A stretch of 64,000 bases of DNA. Source: CALMEC01 sp964531025 (GTDB taxonomy: Bacteria; Actinomycetota; Thermoleophilia; Miltoncostaeales; Miltoncostaeaceae). The stretch is taken from the NCBI GenBank assembly GCA_964531025.1, contig CAZHDY010000001.1, forward strand, positions 310,001 through 374,000. Direction: 5' to 3'. The notes under the pieces were generated by a model. The model had not been told where the DNA came from. It did no database searches and saw only the letters and a program-made list of their open reading frames with translations. Each line of letters opens with the position of its first letter. Within the stretch, counting starts at the first letter, position 1. The position numbers and the translations under genes are program-made. Below, piece after piece: positions 38,283-46,945 of this stretch.

Positions 38283-40385
38283 ATGTGGCGCCGACCCAGG
38301 ACGCTCGTCGCGAGGGTGATCCTCGTGCTGTCGGCATTGACCGTCACGACGCAGATCCTCCTGATCGGCGACGTGTCGCTCCCCTCGATACTCGAGACCG
38401 CGCTCGGTCTGGCGGTGATCGCGTTCTGGTGCTGGGTGCCAGGTCGGATACTGATCCGGAACATCACATGGCCGGGTCGCGAGGTACTGGCCGTCGGCAT
38501 CAGCGTCTCGCTGCTGGCGCTCACATCCGGGATCGCGGTCTGGCTCGGCTGGTGGTATCCACGCGCCGGTACGATTTTCGTGGCGGTACTCACCGCGCTC
38601 GCGGCCTGGCTCACCCAGCGTGGCACGGCGACCGACGCACCGGCCCGTACGATCGCCGAGCGCCTGGCCCGAACCCGCGAGATCGCCGGGAACGGACTGA
38701 CCGGCGTATACGTTCCGGCGGTCCTTCTGGCCCTGGCCCTGATCCTCTGGATGGTGGCGCTCCCCGCGATCGACGCTCCGGTGCTCGGCCGATGGGGACT
38801 CCTGTTCAGTGGGCCTCCCACCTTCGCGCTCGCGTTGCTGGCCGTCGTCCTCGCCTTCATCGCGGCACTCCGGTCTCGCCGGATCGGTTGGATGTGGGCC
38901 GCTCTCATGGGTGCCGTCATGATCGAACGCGGCACCGGTGCTCTGGTGCTCGACGCCCCCTCGGTCGACTGGGCCTACAAGCATCTCGGAGTCGTCGACC
39001 TCTTCGTCACACACGGCCGGGTGGACTGGGGACTCGACATCTACCAGGGGTGGCCCGGCTTCTTCTCAGCCGTCGGGGCATTACAGGAGACGTCCGGCAT
39101 CGCCGCGTTCGACCTGGCCCGCTGGTTCACACTCGTGATAACCGTGGCCACGGTCCTCGCCGTGCGGGCACTTGCCCGTGCCCTGGGAGGCGACGAGGCC
39201 ACCGCGCTCACCGCGGCCGGCCTGGCACTCGTGGTCAACTGGGTCTACCAGGACTACTTCTCACCCCAGGCGCTCGCCGTGGTACTCGCTCTGGTTGTGC
39301 TGACGCTGGTGGTCCACGTCCGCGCCGAGCGCTGGGTCGCCACGCCGGCCCTCCTGGTCTTCGCCGCCCTCGCCATCACCCACCAGCTGACCCCGGTCTG
39401 GCTGCTCGGTGCCGTGGTCGTGCTCACGCTGCTTCGCCGGGTGCCGTGGTGGCTGACCGTCTCCATGGTGGTGATCATGGCCGCCCAGGTCGGTCTGAAC
39501 AACGAGATCATCCGCGACTACGGCATCTTCACCAAGTTCGATGTCGTGAGCAACGCGCAGACCACCGCGGCACACGATCTGGGCTCCGTGGAACTGGACT
39601 GGCACTCCCGGGCCAACCATGTCGCCACGTTCACACTCTGGGGAATGGCCGCACTGGTCGCTGCCATCAGCCTCTGGCGGCAGCGGTGGCGCCCATGGTT
39701 CCGCAGCACAGACGCCGTGGCGGCCGTGCTGGCCTTCTCCCCCTTCGCCATCCTGCTCGCGCAGAGCTACGGAGGCGAGGCCGTGCTCCGGGTGATGCTC
39801 TACTCGATCCCCGGATGTGCTCTTATCCTGGCGCCCCGCGTGACACGTTGGGTCACCGGTTCCCGACCCAAGGCACTGGTCGCGAGCAGCCTCATTGTCA
39901 TTCTGACGGCATCCGCCGGACACGCCTACTTCTCGACCTTCGGCCACTATGCCGTGACGGCCACCGAGTACCGGGTCGGCGCGCTGCTGGAACGCGACGT
40001 CCCCGGCAAGGCCTATCTGGCTCCGATCAGCTCGTACTGGCCGGTGCGCCCCACGGCCGAATATGCGTGGCGGCTGAGCGACGACGCCGAGTACGACGCC
40101 TCCCTGCAGAACAAGGGCAGCGGAATCCGCTCCAACGACTACATCCCCCGGCTGGAGGAGTACCTGGAGAACCGGGACTCGCCCACCTTCGTGCTCTTCG
40201 GCGCACGCATGGACGCCTACGCCGACTACCGCGGCATCACGCGGCGCGGATCGATCAACGCGTTGCGTGACAAGCTCTCCACCCGGGACGGCTGGGAGCT
40301 GATCTGGCAGCACGACCGCGTGACCGTGCTGCGCTACGTGCCCGCCAAGACGGTGGATCAGCCCGCCGCACGGTGGCAGCCGTGA
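38283..40385 (+). CDS. Polytopic membrane protein, candidate glycan polymerase or GT-C enzyme
   Basis: Unassigned large membrane protein. 700 residues, about 14 membrane helices from residue 10 to about 540 (LVARVILVLSALTVTTQILLI is the first), and a C-terminal extracytoplasmic domain of about 150 residues (DVPGKAYLAPISSYWPVRP onward). Size, helix number and setting among glycosyltransferases fit a Wzy-type polymerase or a GT-C glycosyltransferase, but no DxD or family-specific motif was recognised. The ATG at 38283 has no obvious ribosome-binding site; the frame stays open upstream (IDSTTASTPDGSTD) without a normal start codon. Its end abuts the SGNH gene in a GTGA overlap. Confidence 0.68.
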   Translation: MWRRPRTLVARVILVLSALTVTTQILLIGDVSLPSILETALGLAVIAFWCWVPGRILIRNITWPGREVLAVGISVSLLALTSGIAVWLGWWYPRAGTIFVAVLTALAAWLTQRGTATDAPARTIAERLARTREIAGNGLTGVYVPAVLLALALILWMVALPAIDAPVLGRWGLLFSGPPTFALALLAVVLAFIAALRSRRIGWMWAALMGAVMIERGTGALVLDAPSVDWAYKHLGVVDLFVTHGRVDWGLDIYQGWPGFFSAVGALQETSGIAAFDLARWFTLVITVATVLAVRALARALGGDEATALTAAGLALVVNWVYQDYFSPQALAVVLALVVLTLVVHVRAERWVATPALLVFAALAITHQLTPVWLLGAVVVLTLLRRVPWWLTVSMVVIMAAQVGLNNEIIRDYGIFTKFDVVSNAQTTAAHDLGSVELDWHSRANHVATFTLWGMAALVAAISLWRQRWRPWFRSTDAVAAVLAFSPFAILLAQSYGGEAVLRVMLYSIPGCALILAPRVTRWVTGSRPKALVASSLIVILTASAGHAYFSTFGHYAVTATEYRVGALLERDVPGKAYLAPISSYWPVRPTAEYAWRLSDDAEYDASLQNKGSGIRSNDYIPRLEEYLENRDSPTFVLFGARMDAYADYRGITRRGSINALRDKLSTRDGWELIWQHDRVTVLRYVPAKTVDQPAARWQP

Positions 40386-41476
40386 GAAAACCGCTGCGCC
40401 TCCCTCGCTCGCCGCGAGCGCGCGTCGTGACGGGTGGTCTGCTCGCCCTGCTGTTCGTCGGCGTCATGCTGTGGACCCTGCGCGGACCGCAGTTCCCCAT
40501 CCGTGACCGGGCGCCGGAGGTGAAGCGGATCCTGGTCATCTCGGACTCGCTCAGCGAGGGCATGGGCGAGGTCTCGGACATCGGGCGGACGTGGCCACAG
40601 GTCATGGCACGCTCGCTGCGTAAGGAGTACGGGCTCGACGCTCTGTCCGGCGGCAGCTGGATTCCCGCCGGGCTGAACGGATCGGGCTTCACGTTCGCCG
40701 CCGGGAAGGCCGGCCGCGGCGCGTCGTCGGCCACCGATGAGATCGGCATCCCGGGCAGCATGCGGGGCGGCCCCATCACGTTCCGCGTCGCAGGCTACGA
40801 GCGCGCGCTGATCACGGTGAACGCCACGCGACCGGGGGTCACCTACACCGTCCGCACGGGTACCGGCACCAGGCGCCAGACATCCCGGCGAGCCGGCGTG
40901 AACCAGTTCCGCATTCCTGTGACGGACGAGACCGTCGAGGTGACGCCGGATGATGGCGGACAGGTGCTCGGAGTACTCGCCGAGAGCGGCACCCCGGGCT
41001 CGGGCCTCAGTGTCTACAACCTCTCGTGGTCGGGCTCCGGCACGAACGACTGGCTCCGCTGGATCGATCAGGGCGACCTGATGGACATGGTTCGACAAAT
41101 AGACCCGGATCTGGTCATCCTCTCGCTCGGCGGCAACGACTACTGGGCCCCCGACAGCGACGCGGCCCGGTTCGACGCCCATCTGCGGCGTATCCATGAC
41201 GCGGTCGCGGCCGCCGCTCCCGACGCACGGTGGATCCTCGGTACGCAACCGGTCCCCGGCCGCGAGCTGGCCGAGAACTGGGAGGCCTTCCAGCAGGTCA
41301 CCGTGCGCTACGCCGAGGAGCTGAATGCCCCCGTCATCGACCTTGCCTCCGACATGCCCTCGGTGCGGAACACCGCGCGGCTGTACTCCGCCGACCGTAT
41401 ACACCTGACCGACGAGGGCCACGCCTGGATCGCCGCCCTCGCCGTCCTCGCCGTCCACGAGCTCAACGGTCGATAG
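40382..41476 (+). CDS. Membrane-anchored SGNH/GDSL hydrolase
   Basis: Esterase-fold protein outside the membrane, likely removing or transferring acyl groups on the surface polysaccharide. 364 residues from the GTG at 40382, which overlaps the previous stop; another GTG nine bases earlier is also possible. An N-terminal helix (VVTGGLLALLFVGVMLWTL) anchors it. SGNH blocks: ISDSLSEG (nucleophile Ser), a Gly in GKAGRG, LSLGGNDYW (Asn) and DRIHLTDEGH (Asp and His). Between blocks I and III lies an inserted beta-rich domain of about 100 residues (PITFRVAGYERALITVNATRPG and onward), as in carbohydrate esterases with a jelly-roll module. Cotranscribed with the polytopic protein. Confidence 0.8.
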   Translation: MRKPLRLPRSPRARVVTGGLLALLFVGVMLWTLRGPQFPIRDRAPEVKRILVISDSLSEGMGEVSDIGRTWPQVMARSLRKEYGLDALSGGSWIPAGLNGSGFTFAAGKAGRGASSATDEIGIPGSMRGGPITFRVAGYERALITVNATRPGVTYTVRTGTGTRRQTSRRAGVNQFRIPVTDETVEVTPDDGGQVLGVLAESGTPGSGLSVYNLSWSGSGTNDWLRWIDQGDLMDMVRQIDPDLVILSLGGNDYWAPDSDAARFDAHLRRIHDAVAAAAPDARWILGTQPVPGRELAENWEAFQQVTVRYAEELNAPVIDLASDMPSVRNTARLYSADRIHLTDEGHAWIAALAVLAVHELNGR

Positions 41477-41540
41477 GGAGCAGCCGCCTCATTCGAGCCC
41501 GGTCCTCGACGCAGTGCGGCGACCGTGCGACCGGTCTGCT

Positions 41541-42560
41541 TCAGCGGCGGCGCAGAACCGCCCGGTAGGCCCTCGGGCTCAGCTTCAGGACCGACGCGGC
41601 CACGAACTGCCTCACCGCCCCCACCCGCACCAGCGCCCAGGGGTCCGCCGCCCGGATGAGCGACCGCGTTTGCCGCAGCACCTCGACGGCGGCATCGTCC
41701 AGATCTCGGTCGCGCCCCTTGTCGTCCAGATGACGTGACGCCATGTTGGCTGCGGGCAGCAGCACCTGGTCGTAGCGGAACAGGAGGAGCGCCCGGTGCC
41801 ACTCCTCGGCGTCGAGGACGCCGGCCCGTCGCAGTTCGTCGACCGCATCGGTGTTCTGGCGAAGCAGGTCGAAGGTGTGTATGCCGAACTGTCGGGACAA
41901 CGATCCGGGCGTGACCCGGTACCGGTAGGCGGCCGTGTCGAGAAGAGCGATCCGCCGACTGGAGAGTGCCAGCCGCAGCATCGGGGTCACATCCTCGTAG
42001 CCCTGCCCCTCCGGGTAGGGCGCGTCCCCCAGAAGATCGCGGCGGAACACCTTGTTGCACGCATAGCCACGGACCCGGGCGAGAAGCAGGTCCCGGGCGA
42101 ACTCGGGACCCGTGATCACGGCCCCTCCCGTGGGTTCCTCCTCGATGCCGATCACGTTCTCGCGGTCGTCGATACGCGTGGTGCGACAGACGGCCACGTC
42201 GATGTCCGCGGCGTCGTCGGCCTCGAAGGCCGCCAGCATCGAGACAACGAAGTCATCGGCCGCGGAGTCGTCGGAGTCGAAGAACCAGACCAGGTCCGTC
42301 TCCAGTTCGCGGAGACCCGAGTTGCGAGCCGCGCCGAGCCCGAGGTTTCTCGGGTGACGGACCACCCGGACATCGAGCCCCGATCGTCGTGCCTCGTCGA
42401 GCGCCAGGTCCACCGAGGCGTCACCCCCGACGTCGTCAACGATGACGACCTGGTCCGGGCGTCGTATCTGGCCGGCGACGGCGGCGATGCAGGCACGTGC
42501 CCATCGCTCGACCCGGTACACCGGGATGACGACGCCCAGTGTGGGCCCGGAGTCGCTCAC
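41541..42560 (-). CDS. GT2 family glycosyltransferase
   Basis: Inverting GT-A enzyme of the capsular/teichoic-type branch. 339 residues from the GTG at 42560, which overlaps the stop of the upstream GT2 gene. LGVVIPVYRVERWARACI, VVIVDDVGGDASVDLA, NLGLGAARNSGL, the metal motif WFFDSDDSA and GQGYEDVTPML are all seen. The last 100 residues are helical with a basic end. The acceptor is unknown. It is the second gene of a two-gene operon that starts at the GTTAGG site at 43881. Confidence 0.86.
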   Translation of the reverse strand: MSDSGPTLGVVIPVYRVERWARACIAAVAGQIRRPDQVVIVDDVGGDASVDLALDEARRSGLDVRVVRHPRNLGLGAARNSGLRELETDLVWFFDSDDSAADDFVVSMLAAFEADDAADIDVAVCRTTRIDDRENVIGIEEEPTGGAVITGPEFARDLLLARVRGYACNKVFRRDLLGDAPYPEGQGYEDVTPMLRLALSSRRIALLDTAAYRYRVTPGSLSRQFGIHTFDLLRQNTDAVDELRRAGVLDAEEWHRALLLFRYDQVLLPAANMASRHLDDKGRDRDLDDAAVEVLRQTRSLIRAADPWALVRVGAVRQFVAASVLKLSPRAYRAVLRRR

Positions 42561-43858
42561 CGCCCGCGCCAGCGGGAGACGAGATATCGCCACGGCCCCA
42601 CCAGGATGCCGCGTCGCTCGGCCGTCACGAGCTCGGCCGGGAAGTCGTCGGGCAACGATCGGTTCTTGGTCGAATCCGGTGACAGCAACATGCGCAGGGC
42701 CGCGGGTATCCGGCCTGCGAATCCGACGACGTGGCGCGGGCTCGTGATCAGCAGCTTGGTCAGGGCCGCGGTCAACCCCACCCCGTATCCGCGAACCTGG
42801 TCGGCCAGTGCCCCGGGATCGTCGCGGTGGTGATGACGCACCACGGCGGCCGGTTGATAGACGACGGCACGACCCGCCAGATAGGTCCGACGACACAGGT
42901 CGAGGTCCTCACCCGCGTGGGTCGGCGTGCCCGGTCCGAGTGCCGGATCGAATCCGCCCAGGTCGGAGTACAGGTCACGCCGGAAGAGGACGACCCCGGC
43001 CCCGAACTCACCCGCGGTGTAGGGGAACGCCGCGCCGCGATGCCCGGCCCGAGGCGGCCAGGGCGAGCCGGCCGCGCGGGCGGACGGAGCCAACCGGTCG
43101 ATGATCCGCCCTTCCAGGGCTCCACGGCACCACACCGAAACCCGGTAGCCCTTGCCGAACCCACCGTACTGCTCGAAGAGCAGCTGTTCACGAGTGGTCA
43201 GCGCGGCCGGCACGACCAGCGAGGTGACGCAGCCGATCGCGGGATCCCGCACAACCGTGCGGAGCAGGTGCTCGCACCAGTCCGGGTCGGGCGTCGCATC
43301 GTCGTCGGTGAACGCGACGAACTCCGTCCGGGCGGTGCGGGCCCCCGTGTTGCGCGCACGCGACACGCCGCGACGTGGCTCCGGCACGATTCGCAGGCGA
43401 TCCGCATCCGCCCCCCGCAACAGGTCGCCCAGCGCGGTACGGGTGGCCCCCGACGCGGGGTCGTTGTCGACCACCATCACCTCACGGACCCGTACCGACT
43501 GCCGGAGCACGGCCCGGACCGTCGGCTCCAGCCACGGTGAGCTCCCGAGGGTCGGAACCACGACGGTGAGACGAGCGCCGAGATCGTCGGCCTCGTCCGC
43601 CGCCGATGCCGCCTGCGTCGCATCCGGATCGCCGAGGTCGGTCAGTTCCGGGGCGATTTCGGCGAGTTCGGCCCGCCATTCCATCGGGTCCGCCCCCTGC
43701 AGCAGGAACTGACCGACCGGCCAGCCCGCACGCCGTACCAGGACGTGGGCGCGACTCGCCGCGGGGATGCCGGTGCCCACGGACCGGTCGACCGATGCGG
43801 TGAGGTCGAGGTCGACCACGGGGATCGGCTCGAAGTTCGCGGTCGCGTCGCGTCTCAT
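42557..43858 (-). CDS. GT2 glycosyltransferase with an FxPIPVV N-terminal module
   Basis: Paralogue of the enzyme at 28993-30264: same 100-residue N-terminal module (FEPIPVVDLD, then AHVLVRRAGWPVGQ), the same GT-A core (LTVVVPTLGSSPWL, VMVVDNDPASGA, GVSRARNTGARTA, AFTDDDATPDPDWC, HAGEDLDLCRRTYL) and a similar helical tail (SPDSTKNRSLPDDFPAEL against SGSAKNADKRPDFPPEL). 433 residues. The ATG is 22 bases after the GTTAGG-type operator, with a possible -10 TAGGTT inside the operator on this strand. Having one copy in each operon suggests duplication within the locus and different acceptors. Confidence 0.86.
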   Translation of the reverse strand: MRRDATANFEPIPVVDLDLTASVDRSVGTGIPAASRAHVLVRRAGWPVGQFLLQGADPMEWRAELAEIAPELTDLGDPDATQAASAADEADDLGARLTVVVPTLGSSPWLEPTVRAVLRQSVRVREVMVVDNDPASGATRTALGDLLRGADADRLRIVPEPRRGVSRARNTGARTARTEFVAFTDDDATPDPDWCEHLLRTVVRDPAIGCVTSLVVPAALTTREQLLFEQYGGFGKGYRVSVWCRGALEGRIIDRLAPSARAAGSPWPPRAGHRGAAFPYTAGEFGAGVVLFRRDLYSDLGGFDPALGPGTPTHAGEDLDLCRRTYLAGRAVVYQPAAVVRHHHRDDPGALADQVRGYGVGLTAALTKLLITSPRHVVGFAGRIPAALRMLLSPDSTKNRSLPDDFPAELVTAERRGILVGPWRYLVSRWRGR

Positions 43859-43880
43859 GTAGGGTCCGTCGGAGCCAAAA

Positions 43881-43896
43881 GTTAGGGCAACCTATC
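43881..43896. promoter_or_regulatory. GTTAGG-N4-CCTATC operator between the GT2 pair and the GH16 gene
   Basis: GTTAGG-GCAA-CCTATC, one mismatch from the perfect repeat at 27108. It lies 22 bases before the GT2 start on the minus strand and about 190 bases before the GH16 start on the plus strand. TAGGTT, read on the minus strand, could serve as the -10 of the GT2 operon. Confidence 0.6.
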
Positions 43897-44086
43897 AATC
43901 TCGAGATTTTGATCGCCCGAACAGCACGGATGGATGTTCCGCTCACCGAGGCACCGATGCCGTAGGGACTCGCGGTTCCGAAACAGGGATGGTGCCGTGG
44001 GCGCCGTCGTGCCGCCCTACCGGACAGCGGGTTGCATGGCAACAGCCACGGCAGCGGGACATCCTCCCTTCCCCGAGGATGAGGTG

Positions 44087-45277
44087 ATGTCGCACAACCT
44101 GGCCGGAGAAATCACGCGACCAAGCGAGCGCAGTCGTATCACCTGGACGGTGGCCGGTCTGACGCTCGTCCTGCTCCTGGGCGTCATCGCGACGACGCCC
44201 CGCAGCAGCGCATCGGGTGCGAGCCCGGCACGGGGACCGCTGCTCTGGAGCGAGGACTTCACCCCATCGGCCGACTGCACGACCGACTGCCGGGCGGACA
44301 CACGACGCTGGAGCTATGACCGCGGAGGCGGCGGCTGGGGCAACGACGAGTGGCAGGAGTACACCACGCTGCCCGAGAACTCCCTGCTCACCCGGGACGG
44401 AACCCTGCAGATCACCCTGCGATCCACCCCCACCCACTGGACATCCGCACGTCTGGTCACCCGGGACAAGGTCGCGGTGGGATTCGGCTACGTCGAGGCC
44501 CGGATCAAGCTCCCTGCGGGCCGCCAGTCGGGGGTCTGGCCCGCGTTCTGGCTGCGGTCGAACGGCGAATCGTGGCCGGACGGCGGAGAGATCGACGTCC
44601 TCGAGACGATCAACGGCAACGCCGGGCACTCGACGACGATCCACGGGGGCGGCACCCATCATTGGCAGAACTACCGGTGGCATCCGTCCACGGCGGTCAA
44701 CGACGGCAGGTGGCACACGTACGGTGTGCTCATCCGAAGTGACCGGCTGACCTTCTACCACGACGGCAAGCCGGTGCACACGATCACGTCCGCCCAGGCC
44801 CCGGCCGGCGGCGTATGGCCCTTCTCGGCGAAGGATCGCCGGTACTACATGATCCTCAACGTGGCGATGGGCGGGAGCTATCCGGGTCCTCCCGACGGGA
44901 CCGCGACACTACCGCTGAACATGCATGTGGACTACGTGCGGTACTGGGCGCTGCCCGGTACGACGGGGCCGGCGAACTGGCTCGGCTCGCCGAAGGTGAC
45001 CCCGAAGATCGCGCTCTCGATCCCGCCCGCGACGCTGCGGGCGAACAGACGGCCCCGGGTACGTGTGACGGTCACGCGTCAGGGGCGTCCGTACGGCGGC
45101 CGGGCGCGCATCACTGTCGCCGGTCGCACCGTCCAGACCGTCAGTCTGCCGGGCGGCCGCCGTGACATCCTGCTCCCACGCCTTCGACCGGGACGGCACC
45201 GGCTCGTGGTGGAGTACCTGGGCAACATGAGCACCGGACCGACCAGCGTCGTTCGCACGATCCAGGTGCGCCGCTGA
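44087..45277 (+). CDS. Secreted or anchored GH16 endo-glucanase family protein
   Basis: Beta-glycan endohydrolase or transglycosylase outside the cell, probably trimming or releasing the polysaccharide made by this locus. 396 residues from the ATG at 44087; an ATG at 44036 would lengthen it. One hydrophobic helix near residues 20-36 acts as signal or anchor. The GH16 active site GGEIDVLE supplies the nucleophile Glu168, Asp170 and acid/base Glu173. The flanking strands (WGNDEWQEYT, GYVEARIKLPAG, MILNVAMGGSYPG) match the family. A C-terminal beta-domain of about 90 residues ends LPRLRPGRHRLVVEYLGN, related to the end of the secreted propeller at 36261. Confidence 0.86.
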   Translation: MSHNLAGEITRPSERSRITWTVAGLTLVLLLGVIATTPRSSASGASPARGPLLWSEDFTPSADCTTDCRADTRRWSYDRGGGGWGNDEWQEYTTLPENSLLTRDGTLQITLRSTPTHWTSARLVTRDKVAVGFGYVEARIKLPAGRQSGVWPAFWLRSNGESWPDGGEIDVLETINGNAGHSTTIHGGGTHHWQNYRWHPSTAVNDGRWHTYGVLIRSDRLTFYHDGKPVHTITSAQAPAGGVWPFSAKDRRYYMILNVAMGGSYPGPPDGTATLPLNMHVDYVRYWALPGTTGPANWLGSPKVTPKIALSIPPATLRANRRPRVRVTVTRQGRPYGGRARITVAGRTVQTVSLPGGRRDILLPRLRPGRHRLVVEYLGNMSTGPTSVVRTIQVRR

Positions 45278-45372
45278 CGTCCCAACCTTCGTCCTCCGTG
45301 ACATCGACCGCAGGGGACGCCTCCGATCCAGAGGTGGAGACCGGCACAGGGATGCGTTCCAGCGGTGGCCGG

Positions 45373-45378
45373 TACGAT
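45373..45378 (+). promoter_or_regulatory. -10 element giving a leaderless transcript
   Basis: TACGAT lies seven bases before the ATG at 45386, and no Shine-Dalgarno is present. Transcription would start at or next to the start codon. Confidence 0.5.
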
Positions 45379-45385
45379 GCCCGCC

Positions 45386-46261
45386 ATGCGCATCGCCTGG
45401 ATCGGACTCGGAACAATGGGCAACATGATGGCCGGACACCTCCTCGGTGCCGGCCACGGGATCACTGTCTACAACCGGACGACCGCGAAGGCCGACGCCA
45501 TCGTGGCGCTCGGTGCGGCGCGGGCGACGTCACCGGCCGAGGCGGCGGCAGGGGCCGACCTGGTCTTCACCTGCGTCTCCGACTCGTCCGACGTCGAGGC
45601 GGTCGTACTGGGACGTGACGGCGCCGCTGAACGCATGCGTCCCGGTTCCGTGCTCGTCGACTGCTCGACCATCGCCCCCGCCGTCACGCGGCGTATCGCC
45701 GAGGAACTGGCGGCACGTGGGATCGGGGCGGTGGACGCCCCGGTATCGGGCGGATCCGAGGGCGCACGCCGAGGGACGCTCACCGCCTTCGTCGGAGGCG
45801 AGGTGGCGCATGTCGCCACGGCCGGGCCGGCGCTCGAGGCCTTCTGCACGTCGATCACCCACCTCGGGGGACCGGGAGCCGGTCAGGCCGCCAAGGCCGT
45901 CAACCAGGTTCTCGTCGCCGGGACATATGCCGCGCTCGCGGAGGCGCTGGTCCTGGGTGAACGGGAAGGCCTGCCGATGTCGGACCTGGTGTCGGCGCTT
46001 TCGGGCGGTGCGGCGCAGTCGTGGGTCCTGGAGAACCGCAGCGACAACGTGGTCCGCGGCGAGTACCCGTTGGGATTCCGTGTGGCCCTCCACCTGAAGG
46101 ACCTGCGGATCGCACTGGCCGAGGCCGAGGAACTGGGCCTTGACCTCCCCCTCACCGACCTGATCGCCTCGCAGGAGGAGCGTCTTGTGGACGCCGGATT
46201 CGGCGATGAGGATCTGTCGAACCTGGCGCGGGTTCCGCGGGGGCTCGGTCCCGACGCCTGA
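45386..46261 (+). CDS. 3-hydroxyisobutyrate dehydrogenase family protein
   Basis: NAD(P)-dependent beta-hydroxyacid dehydrogenase, cytoplasmic; possible substrates include 3-hydroxyisobutyrate, tartronate semialdehyde and glyoxylate. 291 residues. Nucleotide site GLGTMGNMMAGHL at the N-terminus, VYNRTTAKAD after the second strand, substrate loop DAPVSGGSEGA, and catalytic Lys in GQAAKAVNQVLV. The ATG at 45386 starts directly at MRIAWIGLG. The gene is not in an operon with the polysaccharide genes; the Roadblock gene converges on it 72 bases downstream. Confidence 0.87.
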   Translation: MRIAWIGLGTMGNMMAGHLLGAGHGITVYNRTTAKADAIVALGAARATSPAEAAAGADLVFTCVSDSSDVEAVVLGRDGAAERMRPGSVLVDCSTIAPAVTRRIAEELAARGIGAVDAPVSGGSEGARRGTLTAFVGGEVAHVATAGPALEAFCTSITHLGGPGAGQAAKAVNQVLVAGTYAALAEALVLGEREGLPMSDLVSALSGGAAQSWVLENRSDNVVRGEYPLGFRVALHLKDLRIALAEAEELGLDLPLTDLIASQEERLVDAGFGDEDLSNLARVPRGLGPDA

Positions 46262-46333
46262 GATCGGTGGCGACGACCACCGCGTGACCCACCGGATACC
46301 GGCCAGGGCACGTCGCCCCGGGGATCGGTCCCG

Positions 46334-46699
46334 TCAGAGGATTCCGGCGATCCTCTTGGCGGCGTCGCGGGCCTCCATATGGAGGAGCCCGAGGTTGGGG
46401 TCGGCGTTGGTGATGACCGTGAGCACGGCCTTAGGGCCGGTCGCGTAGATGTACGCGTTGCCGTTCCTGCCACTCACGCTGGTCTCGGTGAACTCCCCTG
46501 CGCCCAGCGTCTCGGCGATCCGCTTGCCGAGCCCGAGGGCCGTCGCCGACATCGCGGCGACACGCTGATAGTCGGTGCCGTCGGCGAACGAGCGGGCGAT
46601 CGCAAGGCCATCGACGGTAGCGATCAGCGCGCCCCTGATCCCCGGCACACTGGCGCGGAGGTTGTCCAGGACCGCCTGGGTCTGCTCTTGCTTGCTCAT
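46334..46699 (-). CDS. Roadblock/LC7 domain protein
   Basis: Small cytoplasmic Roadblock/LC7 protein, the class that in bacteria acts as GTPase activator or scaffold (MglB type). 121 residues covering a single domain: QTQAVLDNLRASVPGIRGALIATVDGL (helix and first strands), VAAMSATALGLGKRIAETL (long helix) and VLTVITNADPNLGLLHMEARD (last strands). The ATG at 46699 has GGAG about 13 bases upstream; a TTG at 46717 would add six residues. Unusually for actinobacteria, no sensor kinase or small GTPase partner gene lies beside it. 46700-46945 has no gene that I recognise. Confidence 0.82.
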   Translation of the reverse strand: MSKQEQTQAVLDNLRASVPGIRGALIATVDGLAIARSFADGTDYQRVAAMSATALGLGKRIAETLGAGEFTETSVSGRNGNAYIYATGPKAVLTVITNADPNLGLLHMEARDAAKRIAGIL

Positions 46700-46945
46700 G
46701 GGGTGGGGCGTCTCCAAAACGACAACAGAGGGAGGTCAACACGGACCGCACCGCGACGGAAGGTCAACGGACCGTGCTCACCTCATTATCGGCACATTCC
46801 CTCCGGGCTGAAAGGACGATGCGCCCGATCAGAAGTCGATGGCGTCGACGTGAGACGCCGTGTCAGAGATGACGCGCCGGATCCATGCGCTGATGCAGGA
46901 TCCGAATCACGTCCTCCCCGTCGGCGCTCTCGACCTCCGACCCCT

